From the NCBI RefSeq assembly GCF_000176135.1, contig NZ_ACZN01000014.1, positions 186,001 through 250,000 on the forward strand: a DNA stretch of 64,000 bases. The letters run 5' to 3'. The notes under the pieces are model-generated. The model made no database searches and was not told the DNA's origin. It saw nothing but the letters and a program-made list of their open reading frames with translations. The DNA is from Vibrio coralliilyticus ATCC BAA-450. GTDB taxonomy: Bacteria; Pseudomonadota; Gammaproteobacteria; Enterobacterales; Vibrionaceae. The translations under genes were made by a program, and so were the position numbers. Every line of letters begins with the position of its first letter. The stretch's first letter is position 1. This document shows positions 1 to 8,168 of this stretch, one piece after another.

Positions 1-2
1 TT

Positions 3-600
3 GAGCAACAAGGGGAATTAACCGCCGTCTATCAAGCCTCTATGGCAACAACGGTTTTGCCAAAAAGCTTTGCCACACCAAGTCTCGTTGCCCAGATCAC
101 AGTCATGAAGTTTCAATATGGCTTACCGTTAACTCGCATCGAGTCGTTATTTGGTGATTGGAGTATTGATATCAGTCGTCGAACACTGGCTGACTGGAGT
201 GTTCAGGGCGCGGAGATTTTAGAGTGTGTTTGGGCCCACCTTCGAAGCATCTGCTCTCCATGCAGACGAAACGCCTGTCAAAGTGATTAGCAGTGATAAG
301 GGTAAAACCTACATGTGGGTGGTAGTGCTCTGGCACGGATGGTCCAGAACCGCCAATCTATAATGAGAATGCCCACAATACTGTGTTATGCGACTACCAA
401 ATGGGCCGTTCTCGGCAGTATGCTTGGATATCAGGGCTATCTGCATGTTGACGGTTACAAAGGTTATCATGATACAGCAGCCACTCGCGTAGGTTGCTGG
501 GCTCACGCATGTCGTAAGTTTATTGAGGCACAGAAGGAGCAAGGTAATGATGAGGATGGCGGGCATATCGCGTTAACTCACATCAACACGTTTGCTATGC
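3..600 (+). pseudogene. IS66-family transposase remnant, frameshifted
   Basis: The reading frame is open from the window edge and resembles the middle of an IS66 TnpC transposase: a conserved helical stretch (positions 42-230), then the segment LHADETPVKV (about 258-290) that carries the first catalytic Asp, then GYLHVDGYKGYH (about 430-475) with the second Asp and the CWAHACRKF motif. These pieces lie in different frames, with shifts near 235, 330 and 420. The C-terminal part is missing after about 600, so the protein cannot be functional. It is probably the scar of an insertion sequence at the edge of the cassette region. Family call is firm; the exact element is not identified. Confidence 0.8.
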
Positions 601-1092
601 CTGTGCCAACGTTTTCAATGAAATCGGGACGATGAGCTTATGAACGGGAGCAACAAAAAACATGTACACTTTGCCAAATAGGTTATGGACATGCACCACA
701 GTGGTGGCGTGTACTGTGATGCTATCGCCGCTGACGTCCAGTAAAAACGACACTCTGACATCAAGATGTTTATCGCAGTCTTCTAAGACAATTTCCGTAT
801 CACTCTTGCTGTGTAACGTGAAAATACCGATCCTCTCACCAACGCGAATGTTTGCGGCCTTTTCTTCGGACACCGCATCCTGAAGTCGGCCTAAGTGCTT
901 TAAACCAAGCCGTGAGACGATGCGATTTCTCGTTGCCATTAAGAATGAAACCCAGGCTGGCGTTTGCTTCGCGATTTCAAGATAAACATCGAGTGCGGTC
1001 TGATTATTGTTGGGAATTTCGCGTGAAAAGCTATCAGCGAAATAAGCCCCATTGGCATAAGCAAACAACTTAGAATGTTTTGGAATTGACAT
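595..1092 (-). CDS. DUF2867-family protein (integron cassette)
   Basis: About 165 aa from ATG at 1092, preceded by AGGAG eight bases upstream. A longer open frame to 1164 exists, but it would run through the attC-like site and is rejected. The C-terminal segment HNLFGKVYMFFVAPVHKLIVP matches the conserved ending of DUF2867 proteins, whose biochemical role is unknown. There is no signal peptide or membrane segment. The last codons overlap the end of the IS66 remnant, so the gene's downstream attC seems to have been lost or replaced. It sits head-to-tail after the ynfA-like gene with an attC-like sequence between them, the usual cassette arrangement, and probably lacks its own promoter. Confidence 0.75.
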   Translation of the reverse strand: MSIPKHSKLFAYANGAYFADSFSREIPNNNQTALDVYLEIAKQTPAWVSFLMATRNRIVSRLGLKHLGRLQDAVSEEKAANIRVGERIGIFTLHSKSDTEIVLEDCDKHLDVRVSFLLDVSGDSITVHATTVVHVHNLFGKVYMFFVAPVHKLIVPISLKTLAQA

Positions 1093-1109
1093 AGTTTTCT
1101 CCTGAAAGG

Positions 1110-1192
1110 CACAACGCCCAACCCATACCACCGCAAAACCCAACGATGGCGTGAGAGAGGCCAAACGTGGGCAGTCACGCTTAAATGCCGGC
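1110..1192 (-). repeat. attC-like recombination site
   Basis: Lies between two minus-strand cassette genes. Read on the minus strand it starts right after the upstream gene's stop with TTTAAGCGTGACTGCCC, has a central TTTGGC and CGTTGGG, and ends in GGGCGTTGT. It shares the left-arm pattern (TTTAAG-GTGA) and right-end GGGCGTT with the better attC sites at 7.45-10.06 kb, but is shorter (about 80 bp). Confidence 0.6.
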
Positions 1193-1524
1193 TATGTGGT
1201 TCTGGGCGCAAACATTATGATTGCCATACCCAACATCGCGACCGAAACCCCAACGATATCCCATAAACTAGGACGAATGCCGTCAACAACCCACAGCCAC
1301 AAAATGGCGACAAAAATGTAAACACCACCATAAGCGGCATAAACTCTCCCTGCTGCGGTAGGATGTAAAGATAACAACCAAGCGAACAGAGCAAGACAGA
1401 AAGCGGCGGGCACCAAAAGCCAAGCGGATTTATCTTCCTTTAACCAAAGGTAGGGTAAGTAACAACCGAGTATCTCCGCTACGGCTGTTACAACGAAAAG
1501 CCCGATGGTTTTTAACTCTAGCAA
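1192..1524 (-). CDS. YnfA/UPF0060 family small membrane protein
   Basis: 110 aa, four predicted transmembrane helices, the size and layout of the YnfA family (small-multidrug-resistance superfamily). Diagnostic segments include [13 protein letters not shown] in helix 1, [12 protein letters not shown] in the middle and the final helix [10 protein letters not shown]. It is an inner-membrane protein; family members have been linked to drug or dye efflux, but substrate here is unknown. The start appears to be TTG at 1524, with AGGAAA six bases upstream. Attenuated attC-like sites lie on both sides, so it is a cassette gene read on the minus strand. Confidence 0.88.
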   Translation of the reverse strand: MLELKTIGLFVVTAVAEILGCYLPYLWLKEDKSAWLLVPAAFCLALFAWLLSLHPTAAGRVYAAYGGVYIFVAILWLWVVDGIRPSLWDIVGVSVAMLGMAIIMFAPRTT

Positions 1525-1551
1525 CTGAATTTCCTATTGTGACGAACACCG

Positions 1552-1650
1552 GATAACGCTGCGTTAAGGGCAACGCTACGACTGAACCTAACCATACCAT
1601 TTTAAACACAAAACCCAACGATAGAAGGCGCAATACCAATCAGCGTGATG
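1552..1650 (-). repeat. degenerate attC-like site
   Basis: On the minus strand the right end reads GCGTTGCCCTTAACGCAGCGTTATC, close to the ends of the good attC sites, and the interior repeats the ATCGTTGGGTTTTG word also found in the site at 1110-1192. The left arm is not clear, so it may be truncated or decayed. Confidence 0.45.
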
Positions 1651-2035
1651 GAAACCTCGGCACCACACCAGTTGCTCGTCAGTAAGATGAAGACTATGAA
1701 GCGCAGCATTCTACCTCTCTCGGACAGAAGGATGTAATGTCGAAAAAAAACGGTTCTGCCAAGCATGTGAAGGGGGAAGGGGTGACTGATTTGGGTATTT
1801 GGATGGTTTGGCCTGTGATATCGAAGATTTGGTTGGTGATTTTGACTGAATTTGCCGACAGGGAAGCACTGGGCTTTGTGATGACGACCTCAATCTCTGT
1901 CCGCCTCCTCGCTGGGGCCGGCGCGGCGTAAACGCTGATGGGGCAGATAAAGGGAGAGGGGCGCTCAAGATGAACCGTCGGTTTGGTACCAAAAATAGGG
2001 GGGGAGCGGCCCCCTTGTATCGGGTGGGTAGGCGC
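1651..2035. other. non-coding stretch, no recognisable gene
   Basis: Two overlapping short frames (1711-1992 minus, 1737-1931 plus) are open but low-complexity (many Ser, Pro and Arg on the minus strand), have no recognisable domain and no convincing ribosome binding site. I see no attC end, terminator or repeat here. Confidence 0.5.
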
Positions 2036-2398
2036 CTAGCGTCTTACTGCCGTGACGGTAACCTCAATCAGCACATCCCCCTCTAACGCAACGCCAAGAC
2101 ACGCTCGTTGAGGCCAATGCTCCGGGTTGTCCCCCAACCACTCACACCATACGCTGTCCATTTTGGGTTTATCGCCCATATTGGCAATATAGACTTGAGC
2201 GCTGACGATGTGAGTTTTACTGGAACTCAACTCCTCAAGATTTCGTTCAATCGTGTCTAGCGTCAGCTGGGTTTGGCCAACGATATCTAAGCTTGTGTCC
2301 GATGAGGTGGCGACCGTCCAAACCAAGTCTTTATACGCTGATGACTTATTTCGACCTTGATACAGGCCTCGACTGCGTTCTATCACTGTGTTCTCCAT
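2036..2398 (-). CDS. RidA/YjgF-family protein
   Basis: 120 aa, the normal length of RidA proteins, which deaminate reactive enamine/imine intermediates made by PLP enzymes. Visible family features are the N-terminal region with VWTVATSSD, the central helix (LTLDTIERNLEELSSS), the strand SAQVYIANM and the C-terminal segment WPQRACLGVALEGDVLIEVTVTA, where the Arg that binds the substrate carboxylate is present. The beginning deviates from canonical RidA (no clear SPA-tip motif), so it is a divergent subfamily member. It lies downstream of the GST gene on the same strand with 62 bp between them, possibly one transcript. Confidence 0.85.
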   Translation of the reverse strand: MENTVIERSRGLYQGRNKSSAYKDLVWTVATSSDTSLDIVGQTQLTLDTIERNLEELSSSKTHIVSAQVYIANMGDKPKMDSVWCEWLGDNPEHWPQRACLGVALEGDVLIEVTVTAVRR

Positions 2399-2460
2399 TC
2401 AGGCAAATTGCCAAGCGTGGGGCACCATGTTCCCCCGCTTGGCTTAATCGTGTCACGGTA

Positions 2461-3108
2461 TCAAACCACTTCGCCAGTTTCATCCTCTTCAACCATGTCT
2501 TCTTCTAAACTTGCGTCTTCCAACCATTGTTGCAGTGAAGCGCTTGCCAAGACCTTGTGTTGATAGGCCCTCGCGCCCTCAGACAACGCAATGCCGTACG
2601 TTTGAAAGCGCAGCGCGACCGGCGCAAACATGGCATCGGCAATGGACCAGTCACCAAACAGCCAGCCACCTGGGTACTGCTTGGCTTGCTCTGACCATAT
2701 TGCGTCAATACGCGCGATATCCTGCAAGGCGCCTTCACTTAACGCTACCTTTCGGCGAGCGCGAATGTTCATGGGGAGCTCGCTTCTTAAATCGAAAAAG
2801 CCCGAGTGCATTTCAGCTGCAATGGCACGGGCCTTGGCTCGCTCAACCACAGCACTTGGCCAGGCTTTGCCTTGCAGGTATTGCTCATTCACAAATTCCA
2901 AAATGGCAAGTGAGTCCCACACGGTGACATCCTGATGTATCAAGGCGGGCACTTTAGCCGTTGGGGTGACGCCCTCTAATGTTTTGTAGAATTCCTGAGT
3001 AAACAAGGTCAATTTGGTCACTTTCACGTCCAAATTGTATTGAGAGAAGATCAGCCACGCGCGAAGTGACCAGCTTGAGTAATTTTGGTTGCCAATAAAC
3101 AGTTCCAT
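2461..3108 (-). CDS. glutathione S-transferase family protein
   Basis: About 215 aa. Residues 1-80 form the thioredoxin-like N-domain: FIGNQNYSSWSLRAW at the start (Ser in the catalytic region), the cis-Pro loop KVPALI, and the glutathione gamma-glutamyl-binding WDSLAI. The rest is the all-helical C-domain with the conserved FGDWSIADAMFAPV capping motif. ATG at 3108 is preferred over ATG at 3120 because the domain begins at once. The acidic C-terminal tail (LEEDMVEEDETGE) is unusual. It is divergently transcribed from a LysR gene 128 bp away, the classic arrangement for a regulated target. Substrate cannot be told. Confidence 0.88.
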   Translation of the reverse strand: MELFIGNQNYSSWSLRAWLIFSQYNLDVKVTKLTLFTQEFYKTLEGVTPTAKVPALIHQDVTVWDSLAILEFVNEQYLQGKAWPSAVVERAKARAIAAEMHSGFFDLRSELPMNIRARRKVALSEGALQDIARIDAIWSEQAKQYPGGWLFGDWSIADAMFAPVALRFQTYGIALSEGARAYQHKVLASASLQQWLEDASLEEDMVEEDETGEVV

Positions 3109-3235
3109 CGAAGTCTCCATGCCGTGTGTGTTTGCGATTCTGTCCTGTTGGAAATCACAATAGCCGATTGCTTTTCAGCCGACTAACAGATAGTTTTGAT
3201 GGATTGCTTCAATAAAAATGATGGATAGTTTTTAT

Positions 3236-4084
3236 ATGGATATCGACGCGCTACGAAGCTTTCTCGCTTTTGTGGAAACCGGCAGCTTCACGCGCGCCGC
3301 CAAGCAAATCAGCCGCACCCAGTCCGCGTTTAGCGCTCAAATGCGCAAGCTGGAAGGTGAGCTCAACGTGAGCTTGTTTGAAAAGGATGGCCGTAACCTC
3401 ATATTGAGTGAGGCCGGATTGGCACTGCGGTCTCATGCTGAGCAGCTCGTCAGCCTACACAATCAAGCCCTCAAGCAAGTCAAACGATACGAGAACAAAC
3501 GCCCGCTGCGCCTAGGCTGCCCAGAAGATTACAACGACACTATTTTACCCAGCGTCATTCGCGTGCTTCAGCAAGCCGAGCCCACATGCTCTATCCAGGT
3601 GTTTAGTGAGCCCAGCACCAGTCTGAGAGAGAAGCTCGATGAAGGCAAGCTGGACGCGGCCATCGTCACTCGTACGCCGGGTAGTGAAGAGGGCTACTGG
3701 CTCGCCAGCGACAAAGGGGTGTGGATCAGCCATCCAGATGGGAACGCAGAGGCCTCCCAGCCTGTAACGCTCGCCTTGTTTCAAACCGACTGCCAATACC
3801 ACGCAGCCGCCATTGATGGCTTAACCAAAAGAGGCTCGTTGTATCAATTACTGGCCTGCTGCAATACCGCCTCAGCACAGCGCGCCATTGTTCGCTCTGG
3901 GATGGCCATTGGTGCAATGGGCAGGCTCAGTGTGACAAGCGATTTGAAGATCCTCGATAACATGCCACCATTGCCAGCCGTAGACATCGTCTTGCTTACC
4001 GGAATTGAGCCTCATCCCGTGTTAGATCAGGAATGCTTAACGCAGTTGCTTGAGATTGATGCCAGCAAAGGGCCATTGGGCTAA
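3236..4084 (+). CDS. LysR-family transcriptional regulator
   Basis: About 282 aa. The N-terminal winged helix-turn-helix is clear: MDIDALRSFLAFVETGSFTRAA, then ISRTQSAFSAQMRKLE, then LFEKDGRNLILSEAG. The effector domain begins near LRLGCPEDYND, typical of the LrhA-like branch. The frame is open to 3218, but ATG at 3236 fits the family start. It reads away from the GST/RidA genes, and their shared 128-bp intergenic gap likely holds its binding site; autorepression and control of the GST are inferred. The inducer is unknown. Confidence 0.9.
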   Translation: MDIDALRSFLAFVETGSFTRAAKQISRTQSAFSAQMRKLEGELNVSLFEKDGRNLILSEAGLALRSHAEQLVSLHNQALKQVKRYENKRPLRLGCPEDYNDTILPSVIRVLQQAEPTCSIQVFSEPSTSLREKLDEGKLDAAIVTRTPGSEEGYWLASDKGVWISHPDGNAEASQPVTLALFQTDCQYHAAAIDGLTKRGSLYQLLACCNTASAQRAIVRSGMAIGAMGRLSVTSDLKILDNMPPLPAVDIVLLTGIEPHPVLDQECLTQLLEIDASKGPLG

Positions 4085-4128
4085 CCACGGAGGCTAGCCC
4101 GATCTAAGAGAGGAGCCGTGAGGACAAG

Positions 4129-4776
4129 TCAGGAGGCGTTTCTTGAACAATCCGACGCTTGTGATGTGCATTGGGCTTGGATGACATTCAGGGTGTCTCT
4201 TGTACTGGTGTGCAGAAGGCTTTCAATCCCCAACGTCCTGGCCGCCTCCACATTTCGGGGAGTATCATCAATAAAGAGGCACTGCTCCGCTTTGACGTTG
4301 AGGCGCTTCATGACTCGTTCAAAAAACGCCACATCAGGTTTGGCGACCCCGATTTCTGAAGAATTGACGATGTCATCAAATGCTTGCTCTAAACCTGCGT
4401 GAGCAAGGTCGCGATGTAATCGGCTGGTCGCATTGGTGACCAAAACAAGCCTCCCGTGAGAAAGCAGGCTTCGGATGTTGTTCAGAAACTCATGGTCGAT
4501 CTCGGCGTTGAGTGAGCGCCACTTGTTCACCAACTTTACCGCGGCATCGTCGCCATACACGCGCGATAAATCCAAGCACACATTGTCACACCATTCATCA
4601 TGAGAAATCTGGCCCGTGATGGCGGGAAGCAAGTGCTGTTCAGAAAAGGCGCAGGCGAATAAAGGATTGCTGACAAGCCCCAACGTCGCGGCGTACTCTT
4701 CCATTTCGATATTGGGCCAGTGACGGATGACACCGTCAAAATCTATCAAGACTGTCTTTCTCACTTCACTCTCCAT
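4129..4776 (-). CDS. HAD-superfamily hydrolase (subfamily IA), cassette gene
   Basis: About 215 aa. All four HAD motifs are present: motif I VLIDFDGVI (nucleophile Asp and general acid Asp), motif II LVTNAT, the motif III Lys in GVAKPD, and motif IV LFIDDTPRNV. The helical cap lies between motifs I and II, as in the phosphoglycolate/haloacid group. Substrate unknown. The start ATG at 4776 sits five bases from an attC site, so it is the outermost cassette of the 4.1-11.3 kb array. No attC is visible downstream of its stop before the LysR gene, which marks the array end. Confidence 0.88.
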   Translation of the reverse strand: MESEVRKTVLIDFDGVIRHWPNIEMEEYAATLGLVSNPLFACAFSEQHLLPAITGQISHDEWCDNVCLDLSRVYGDDAAVKLVNKWRSLNAEIDHEFLNNIRSLLSHGRLVLVTNATSRLHRDLAHAGLEQAFDDIVNSSEIGVAKPDVAFFERVMKRLNVKAEQCLFIDDTPRNVEAARTLGIESLLHTSTRDTLNVIQAQCTSQASDCSRNAS

Positions 4777-4780
4777 GTAC

Positions 4781-4880
4781 ATAACGCCTTTAGTAAGGGG
4801 TTCGCTATGATTCCACAAAGCACACTGAGCTCAATACCCAAAATGCGAAGTAAAACGCATGGCTCTGATGGCCTTGTTAG
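4781..4880 (-). repeat. attC site (integron cassette boundary)
   Basis: On the minus strand it begins with CCTAACAAGG overlapping the upstream gene's stop, and ends with AGGCGTTATG beside the next gene's start. Core-site ends TAACAA and GCGTTAT are both present, about 100 bp apart, with partly complementary arms. Confidence 0.75.
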
Positions 4881-6049
4881 GTCATTTCTAGCGCACAATT
4901 TATTTCTTCAATATGAGTGCTGAGCTTATTTAGTGCGATATTTATGTCATCACAGGTGAGCGTATTTCCGTCAGATAAAACCATACGTTCTTTGTCTAAG
5001 TTACGATTAGCAGAGACATAATATTTATCTTCCCATGACTTTACACTCTGGTTGGGGTAACAATCTAATTGCATACTAAGTGTTTTCACAGACTCTAAGT
5101 CTTTGGAAGTAATATATGGAAAAACTCCAAGCCAAAAGTGTTTGTATATCTTGACCCACAAACCAGTAGGCCATGAATTCAGTCTTACATCGATATCGCA
5201 AGCTATTAAGTATTTGCTGTTTTCTTCATAGACGGTTTTAATTTCGAGATCACTCCGATATTGAGAGAAGGCTGCATCACTTTGTATGCGAGCTTCAATG
5301 TCAGAAAAACTTTCCTCAATTTTACGGCGGATACAATAATCATGTGCCTCAACCATATGCTTATAAGCCTCTTCATGCTTGCTAAAGATTTGCCAGCACA
5401 ACTCTTTTAGTTCACTACTACCTGACATGTAACCCTCGATATGGCTAATAAATTGATTAATAAAACTTCTAGCCGATACATTGGCTTGAGATTGCACTAA
5501 GCTCAACTGATTCGCTATTTCACCATAAGACATACAATAAACGGGTACACTCGAGTTGGAATCGAGTGTCTCTGGTTGGTGTCCATCCGTTGTTAAAAAA
5601 ACTAAAGCAACTCTCTGATTTGGGTAGCGGGAATAGAGTGTTTCTTGGTACCTAGCTATTTGTTTTTCTTGTTCTTTTGCCCAAACTTTATTTTCAATCG
5701 CTATTATCAATCTACTACTAGGGAATTCGATAACTAAATCTATGTTCTCGAGTTCTCTGAATACCCTTACATTATTGTCAGTCGCTGAAATTAATGCTGA
5801 CAAAGGTAGAGGTTTACCATGTGCAAGGTTTAACTTTGCAAGACCTTTTATGAAGCTGTTCAAGAACGAAAACTGTAAACCATGTGGATAGGTAGGCTGA
5901 AGTAATGCAGCTAAGATGTTTGAATGAACATGCTCCTTACTCCGAACACCCATCACCTTGAAAAGGTCAAAGTTAGTTGAGTACGACGTTATTTCTGAAA
6001 AATCTTTAGAAAGAAAAAGTCGCTCTATTTTTTCTAATTCTGTATTCAT
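4877..6049 (-). CDS. PD-(D/E)XK nuclease-superfamily protein (PDDEXK_4-like), cassette gene
   Basis: 390 aa. Residues 1-60 have the family signature with HSNILAALLQP and HGLQFSFLNSFI. The nuclease core follows at about residues 95-140: ENIDLVIEF, then LIIAIENKVWAKEQEKQIARY, giving the Asp-X(n)-Glu-X-Lys metal site and the downstream Gln/Tyr helix. This architecture is known from standalone and defence-associated proteins; cleavage activity is likely but unproven. The C-terminal 200 residues (WPTGLWVKIYKHFWLGVF region) are not recognised and may sense or bind a partner. An attC begins at the stop codon and a weaker one lies upstream, so it is an integron cassette. Base composition is more AT-rich than the genes to the left. 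Confidence 0.8.
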   Translation of the reverse strand: MNTELEKIERLFLSKDFSEITSYSTNFDLFKVMGVRSKEHVHSNILAALLQPTYPHGLQFSFLNSFIKGLAKLNLAHGKPLPLSALISATDNNVRVFRELENIDLVIEFPSSRLIIAIENKVWAKEQEKQIARYQETLYSRYPNQRVALVFLTTDGHQPETLDSNSSVPVYCMSYGEIANQLSLVQSQANVSARSFINQFISHIEGYMSGSSELKELCWQIFSKHEEAYKHMVEAHDYCIRRKIEESFSDIEARIQSDAAFSQYRSDLEIKTVYEENSKYLIACDIDVRLNSWPTGLWVKIYKHFWLGVFPYITSKDLESVKTLSMQLDCYPNQSVKSWEDKYYVSANRNLDKERMVLSDGNTLTCDDINIALNKLSTHIEEINCALEMT

Positions 6050-6059
6050 TTCCTCTACC

Positions 6060-6180
6060 TAGTCATCACGATGATATTATTCCCAACGAGGATGCAAGAC
6101 ACACAATACAGCTACCGCTACATACCACATTAATCATTAACACTGGCGCAAAGTAAAAAATGTGTTGGGATTCACTCTCT
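6060..6180 (-). repeat. degenerate attC-like site
   Basis: On the minus strand the left arm reads AGTGTTAGAGAGTGAATCCCAACAC and the right end CTCGTTGGGAATAAT. The position between two cassette genes and the left-arm pattern fit attC, but the right core has lost the GGGCGTTA form. Confidence 0.5.
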
Positions 6181-6817
6181 AACACTTGGAAGTTCTCTTT
6201 TTTGGAAAAAATAACCTTTCTACCTTTCGTGTGCCATCTCGAATAATATCTGAGCCTGATTCTGACCACTGCAGATAATACCCCCCGCCAACAGATTTAG
6301 AACAGAAATGATTCAAGTTATTCGAACGAGATACCTCTAGCTTTACGGAAGTACCATCAAACATCAAGACTGAATGCCTCGACTTCGAAGGAACTTCCCA
6401 TGAGCCTAAATAAGCGTCAAAGTAATCAACTAACGTATTAAGATCGGTAGTCCAAGCCAATTTACCTACTTCGTTTTTTTGAACATTTTTGTTAGACAAA
6501 AATTTTTCAATGCTAAATCTAGATAACGGGCTATTTGAGTTAATTTCAGTAACTATTAAGGTTCGAAATTTCGTGTGAAAAGCCAAGGCTGGCAGCTTTA
6601 ATATGTGAAAAACGCTCCCTTGTACTCGGTTATTTTCGCAATAGTCTTTAGCTGACGGTAGGTTTGGGTGCATACATCGATTAGTATATGTAGCGCTGTA
6701 TGTTGAATGCCAAGCATTGAGGCCAGTGTAAACATAGTAAATGCTAATCTGCTTCACACCGTTAAAGCGACCATTCTTATTTAGATTTACATTCTTCACA
6801 AATTGTTCGAAATTCAT
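6179..6817 (-). CDS. cassette protein of unknown function
   Basis: 212 aa, soluble, rich in Asn, Ser and Lys, with no signal peptide or membrane helix. I do not recognise a domain. Notable stretches are YYVYTGLNAWHSTYSATYTNRCMHPNLP near residues 28-54 and SKSVGGGYYLQWSESGSDIIR near the C-terminus. The Cys/His spacing is not a clear zinc site. It lies between attC-like sites on the same strand as its neighbours and is AT-rich, so it is most likely a horizontally acquired cassette gene. Confidence 0.65.
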   Translation of the reverse strand: MNFEQFVKNVNLNKNGRFNGVKQISIYYVYTGLNAWHSTYSATYTNRCMHPNLPSAKDYCENNRVQGSVFHILKLPALAFHTKFRTLIVTEINSNSPLSRFSIEKFLSNKNVQKNEVGKLAWTTDLNTLVDYFDAYLGSWEVPSKSRHSVLMFDGTSVKLEVSRSNNLNHFCSKSVGGGYYLQWSESGSDIIRDGTRKVERLFFPKKRTSKC

Positions 6818-6830
6818 TGCTACCTCTGAA

Positions 6831-6955
6831 AACTATCGCTCAATTAAAGTTTGAACCGAGCCACCACTGCACTCAATTTGGTAACGTAAACATTGAAATA
6901 AACCGAAAGTAAAAATGCCAAACGATTGTGAATAGCTTATAAATAGTTTGTTATG
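6831..6955 (-). repeat. attC site (weakly diverged)
   Basis: On the minus strand it runs from CATAACAAAC (overlapping the GNAT stop in its original frame) through CACAATCGTTTGGCATTTTTAC to AATTGAGCGATAGTT. The TTTGGCATTTTTAC interior is shared with the site at 8687-8810. The right core is diverged (GCGATAG instead of GGCGTTAT). Confidence 0.6.
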
Positions 6956-7435
6956 TTCGTAGCCACTTGTGCATGATGTAGCTATCAACGAACCCTAGAT
7001 GAGCGTGCTGATATGCTTTCGGAATTGTACCTATGATTTGAAACCCTAGCTTCTCCCAAAGCTTACCGCCACTTCATTGGTCGAAACCACGCTGTTAAAT
7101 TGCATGGCCTCAAAGCCAAGCGCTAGCGCTGCTTCCTGAGAATGTACACACATAAGGCGTGCAATTCCCTTACCTCGAGCTTCGCTTGACACTATGTATC
7201 CACAATTACATATATGGCTACTTGGCCCCATTGCATTGGGTTTAATGTAGTAAGAGCCCAGTACCACGTCATTTTCTACGAAAACAAAAGCTTTCAGTGG
7301 AGATTCACACCACAGAGCGAATGCCTGTTCTAGCGTCATATTGGGGTCAAAAGCATACGTTTCTTGGGCCTGGATTACTGCTGAAAAGGTAGGCCAAAAC
7401 GACTCGAAATCGGCTTTGGTGATTTCCCTAATCAT
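6951..7435 (-). pseudogene. GNAT-family acetyltransferase, frameshifted (cassette)
   Basis: Start ATG at 7435; the in-frame stop comes early at 7046 (about 130 aa). A single missing base near 7063-7066 explains this: reading past it in the next frame gives KLWEKLGF then AYQHAHLGFVDSYIMHKWL, the expected GNAT C-terminus, ending at TAA 6951-6953 inside the attC core. The span 6951-7435 is 485 nt, one short of a whole number of codons. The acetyl-CoA loop SSEARGKGIARLM is intact, with EVAV before the break. So this is an N-acetyltransferase either inactivated or carrying a sequencing error. Confidence 0.82.
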
Positions 7436-7452
7436 GAATTCCCTCCTATAAC

Positions 7453-7561
7453 ATAACGCCCAATTAAGGTGTGAGCGGCGCAATACTGATGCGTCGGCCT
7501 TTTACCTTAACCACTACCACCGGCGCCTATCAACAATGCCCAGCGCGGCGAATCATTTTTA
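7453..7561 (-). repeat. attC site
   Basis: On the minus strand: left arm ATGATTCGCCGCGCTGGGC, right end GCCGCTCACACCTTAATTGGGCGTTATG. The arms are imperfect inverted repeats and the GGGCGTTATG core is canonical for VCR-like sites. It joins the stop of the 7559-8029 gene to the start of the 7435 gene. Confidence 0.85.
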
Positions 7562-8029
7562 AATGGTGTATTCTGATTTTAACCTTAAGCGTTTAGCCAA
7601 CTGACTCAGAGGCGCCTCTAAGGTTAAGACCCCATCAGTGCGACTTAACTCTTGAAAGCCGGCAGCATAATACAAACTTTCAGCAGGGTTATTTTCAAAC
7701 ACACAGCATCTAACATTTTTTACTTTAGATAGCGACTGAGTGTGTAGAAGCGAAGCTTTAAGTAAACGACCACCCAGAAGTCCATTTTGATGTTGTTTAG
7801 CTACTTGTAAGGAGTCGATGAAGTGGAAATCATCACTTTGATGGAAAGCAATGACACCGAGAATATGATGGTCTTGTTCTATAACGATAACGGACTTTCG
7901 TTTGTAGAAATTCAGGATGGCTTCTCCATCCCATTTCAGCCCTAGTTCAAGCTGCATTTCGAGCATATTATCTTCCATGAGTTGATACACCTGATCCCAG
8001 TCTGACTCATGAATTTCTCGTATTTCCAT
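7559..8029 (-). CDS. GNAT-family N-acetyltransferase (cassette)
   Basis: About 156 aa from ATG at 8029 (GAGAGA ribosome binding site just upstream); the open frame further upstream runs into attC and is discounted. The fold order is right for GNAT: MEIREIHESDWDQVYQLM (beta1-alpha1), HILGVIAFHQSDDFHFIDSLQV (beta4 and catalytic strand), QNGLLGGRLLKASL as a degenerate acetyl-CoA loop (no R/Q-x-x-G-x-G/A), and NNPAESLYYAAGFQELSR, the typical substrate-proximal C-terminus. The acceptor is unknown. Confidence 0.85.
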   Translation of the reverse strand: MEIREIHESDWDQVYQLMEDNMLEMQLELGLKWDGEAILNFYKRKSVIVIEQDHHILGVIAFHQSDDFHFIDSLQVAKQHQNGLLGGRLLKASLLHTQSLSKVKNVRCCVFENNPAESLYYAAGFQELSRTDGVLTLEAPLSQLAKRLRLKSEYTI

Positions 8030-8043
8030 TCTCTCTCCCAAAC

Positions 8044-8165
8044 ACAACGCCACTTTAAGGTGTGAGCAACGGCAACACCGACGCCTCTGCAAACCACCTT
8101 AACCTCTTAAAGCCGCGCCTGGCGAAAATGCCACGCGTTGCGAATCTCTATCAAACCGATGGTAA
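8044..8165 (-). repeat. attC site
   Basis: Minus strand: left arm GATTCGCAACGCGTGGCATTTT, right end GTTGCTCACACCTTAAAGTGGCGTTGTG. The CGCAACGCGTGGC and GCTCACACCTTAA words are shared with the sites at 7453 and 9938. Confidence 0.85.
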
Positions 8166-8168
8166 TGT

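Noticed and set aside
309..566. Minus-strand frame of 85 codons over the IS66 remnant
   Set aside because: Shadow of the transposase frame; the plus strand explains the conservation.
1711..1992. Short open frame on the minus strand (93 codons) rich in Ser and Pro
   Set aside because: Low complexity, no ribosome binding site, no domain; overlapped by another short frame on the plus strand.
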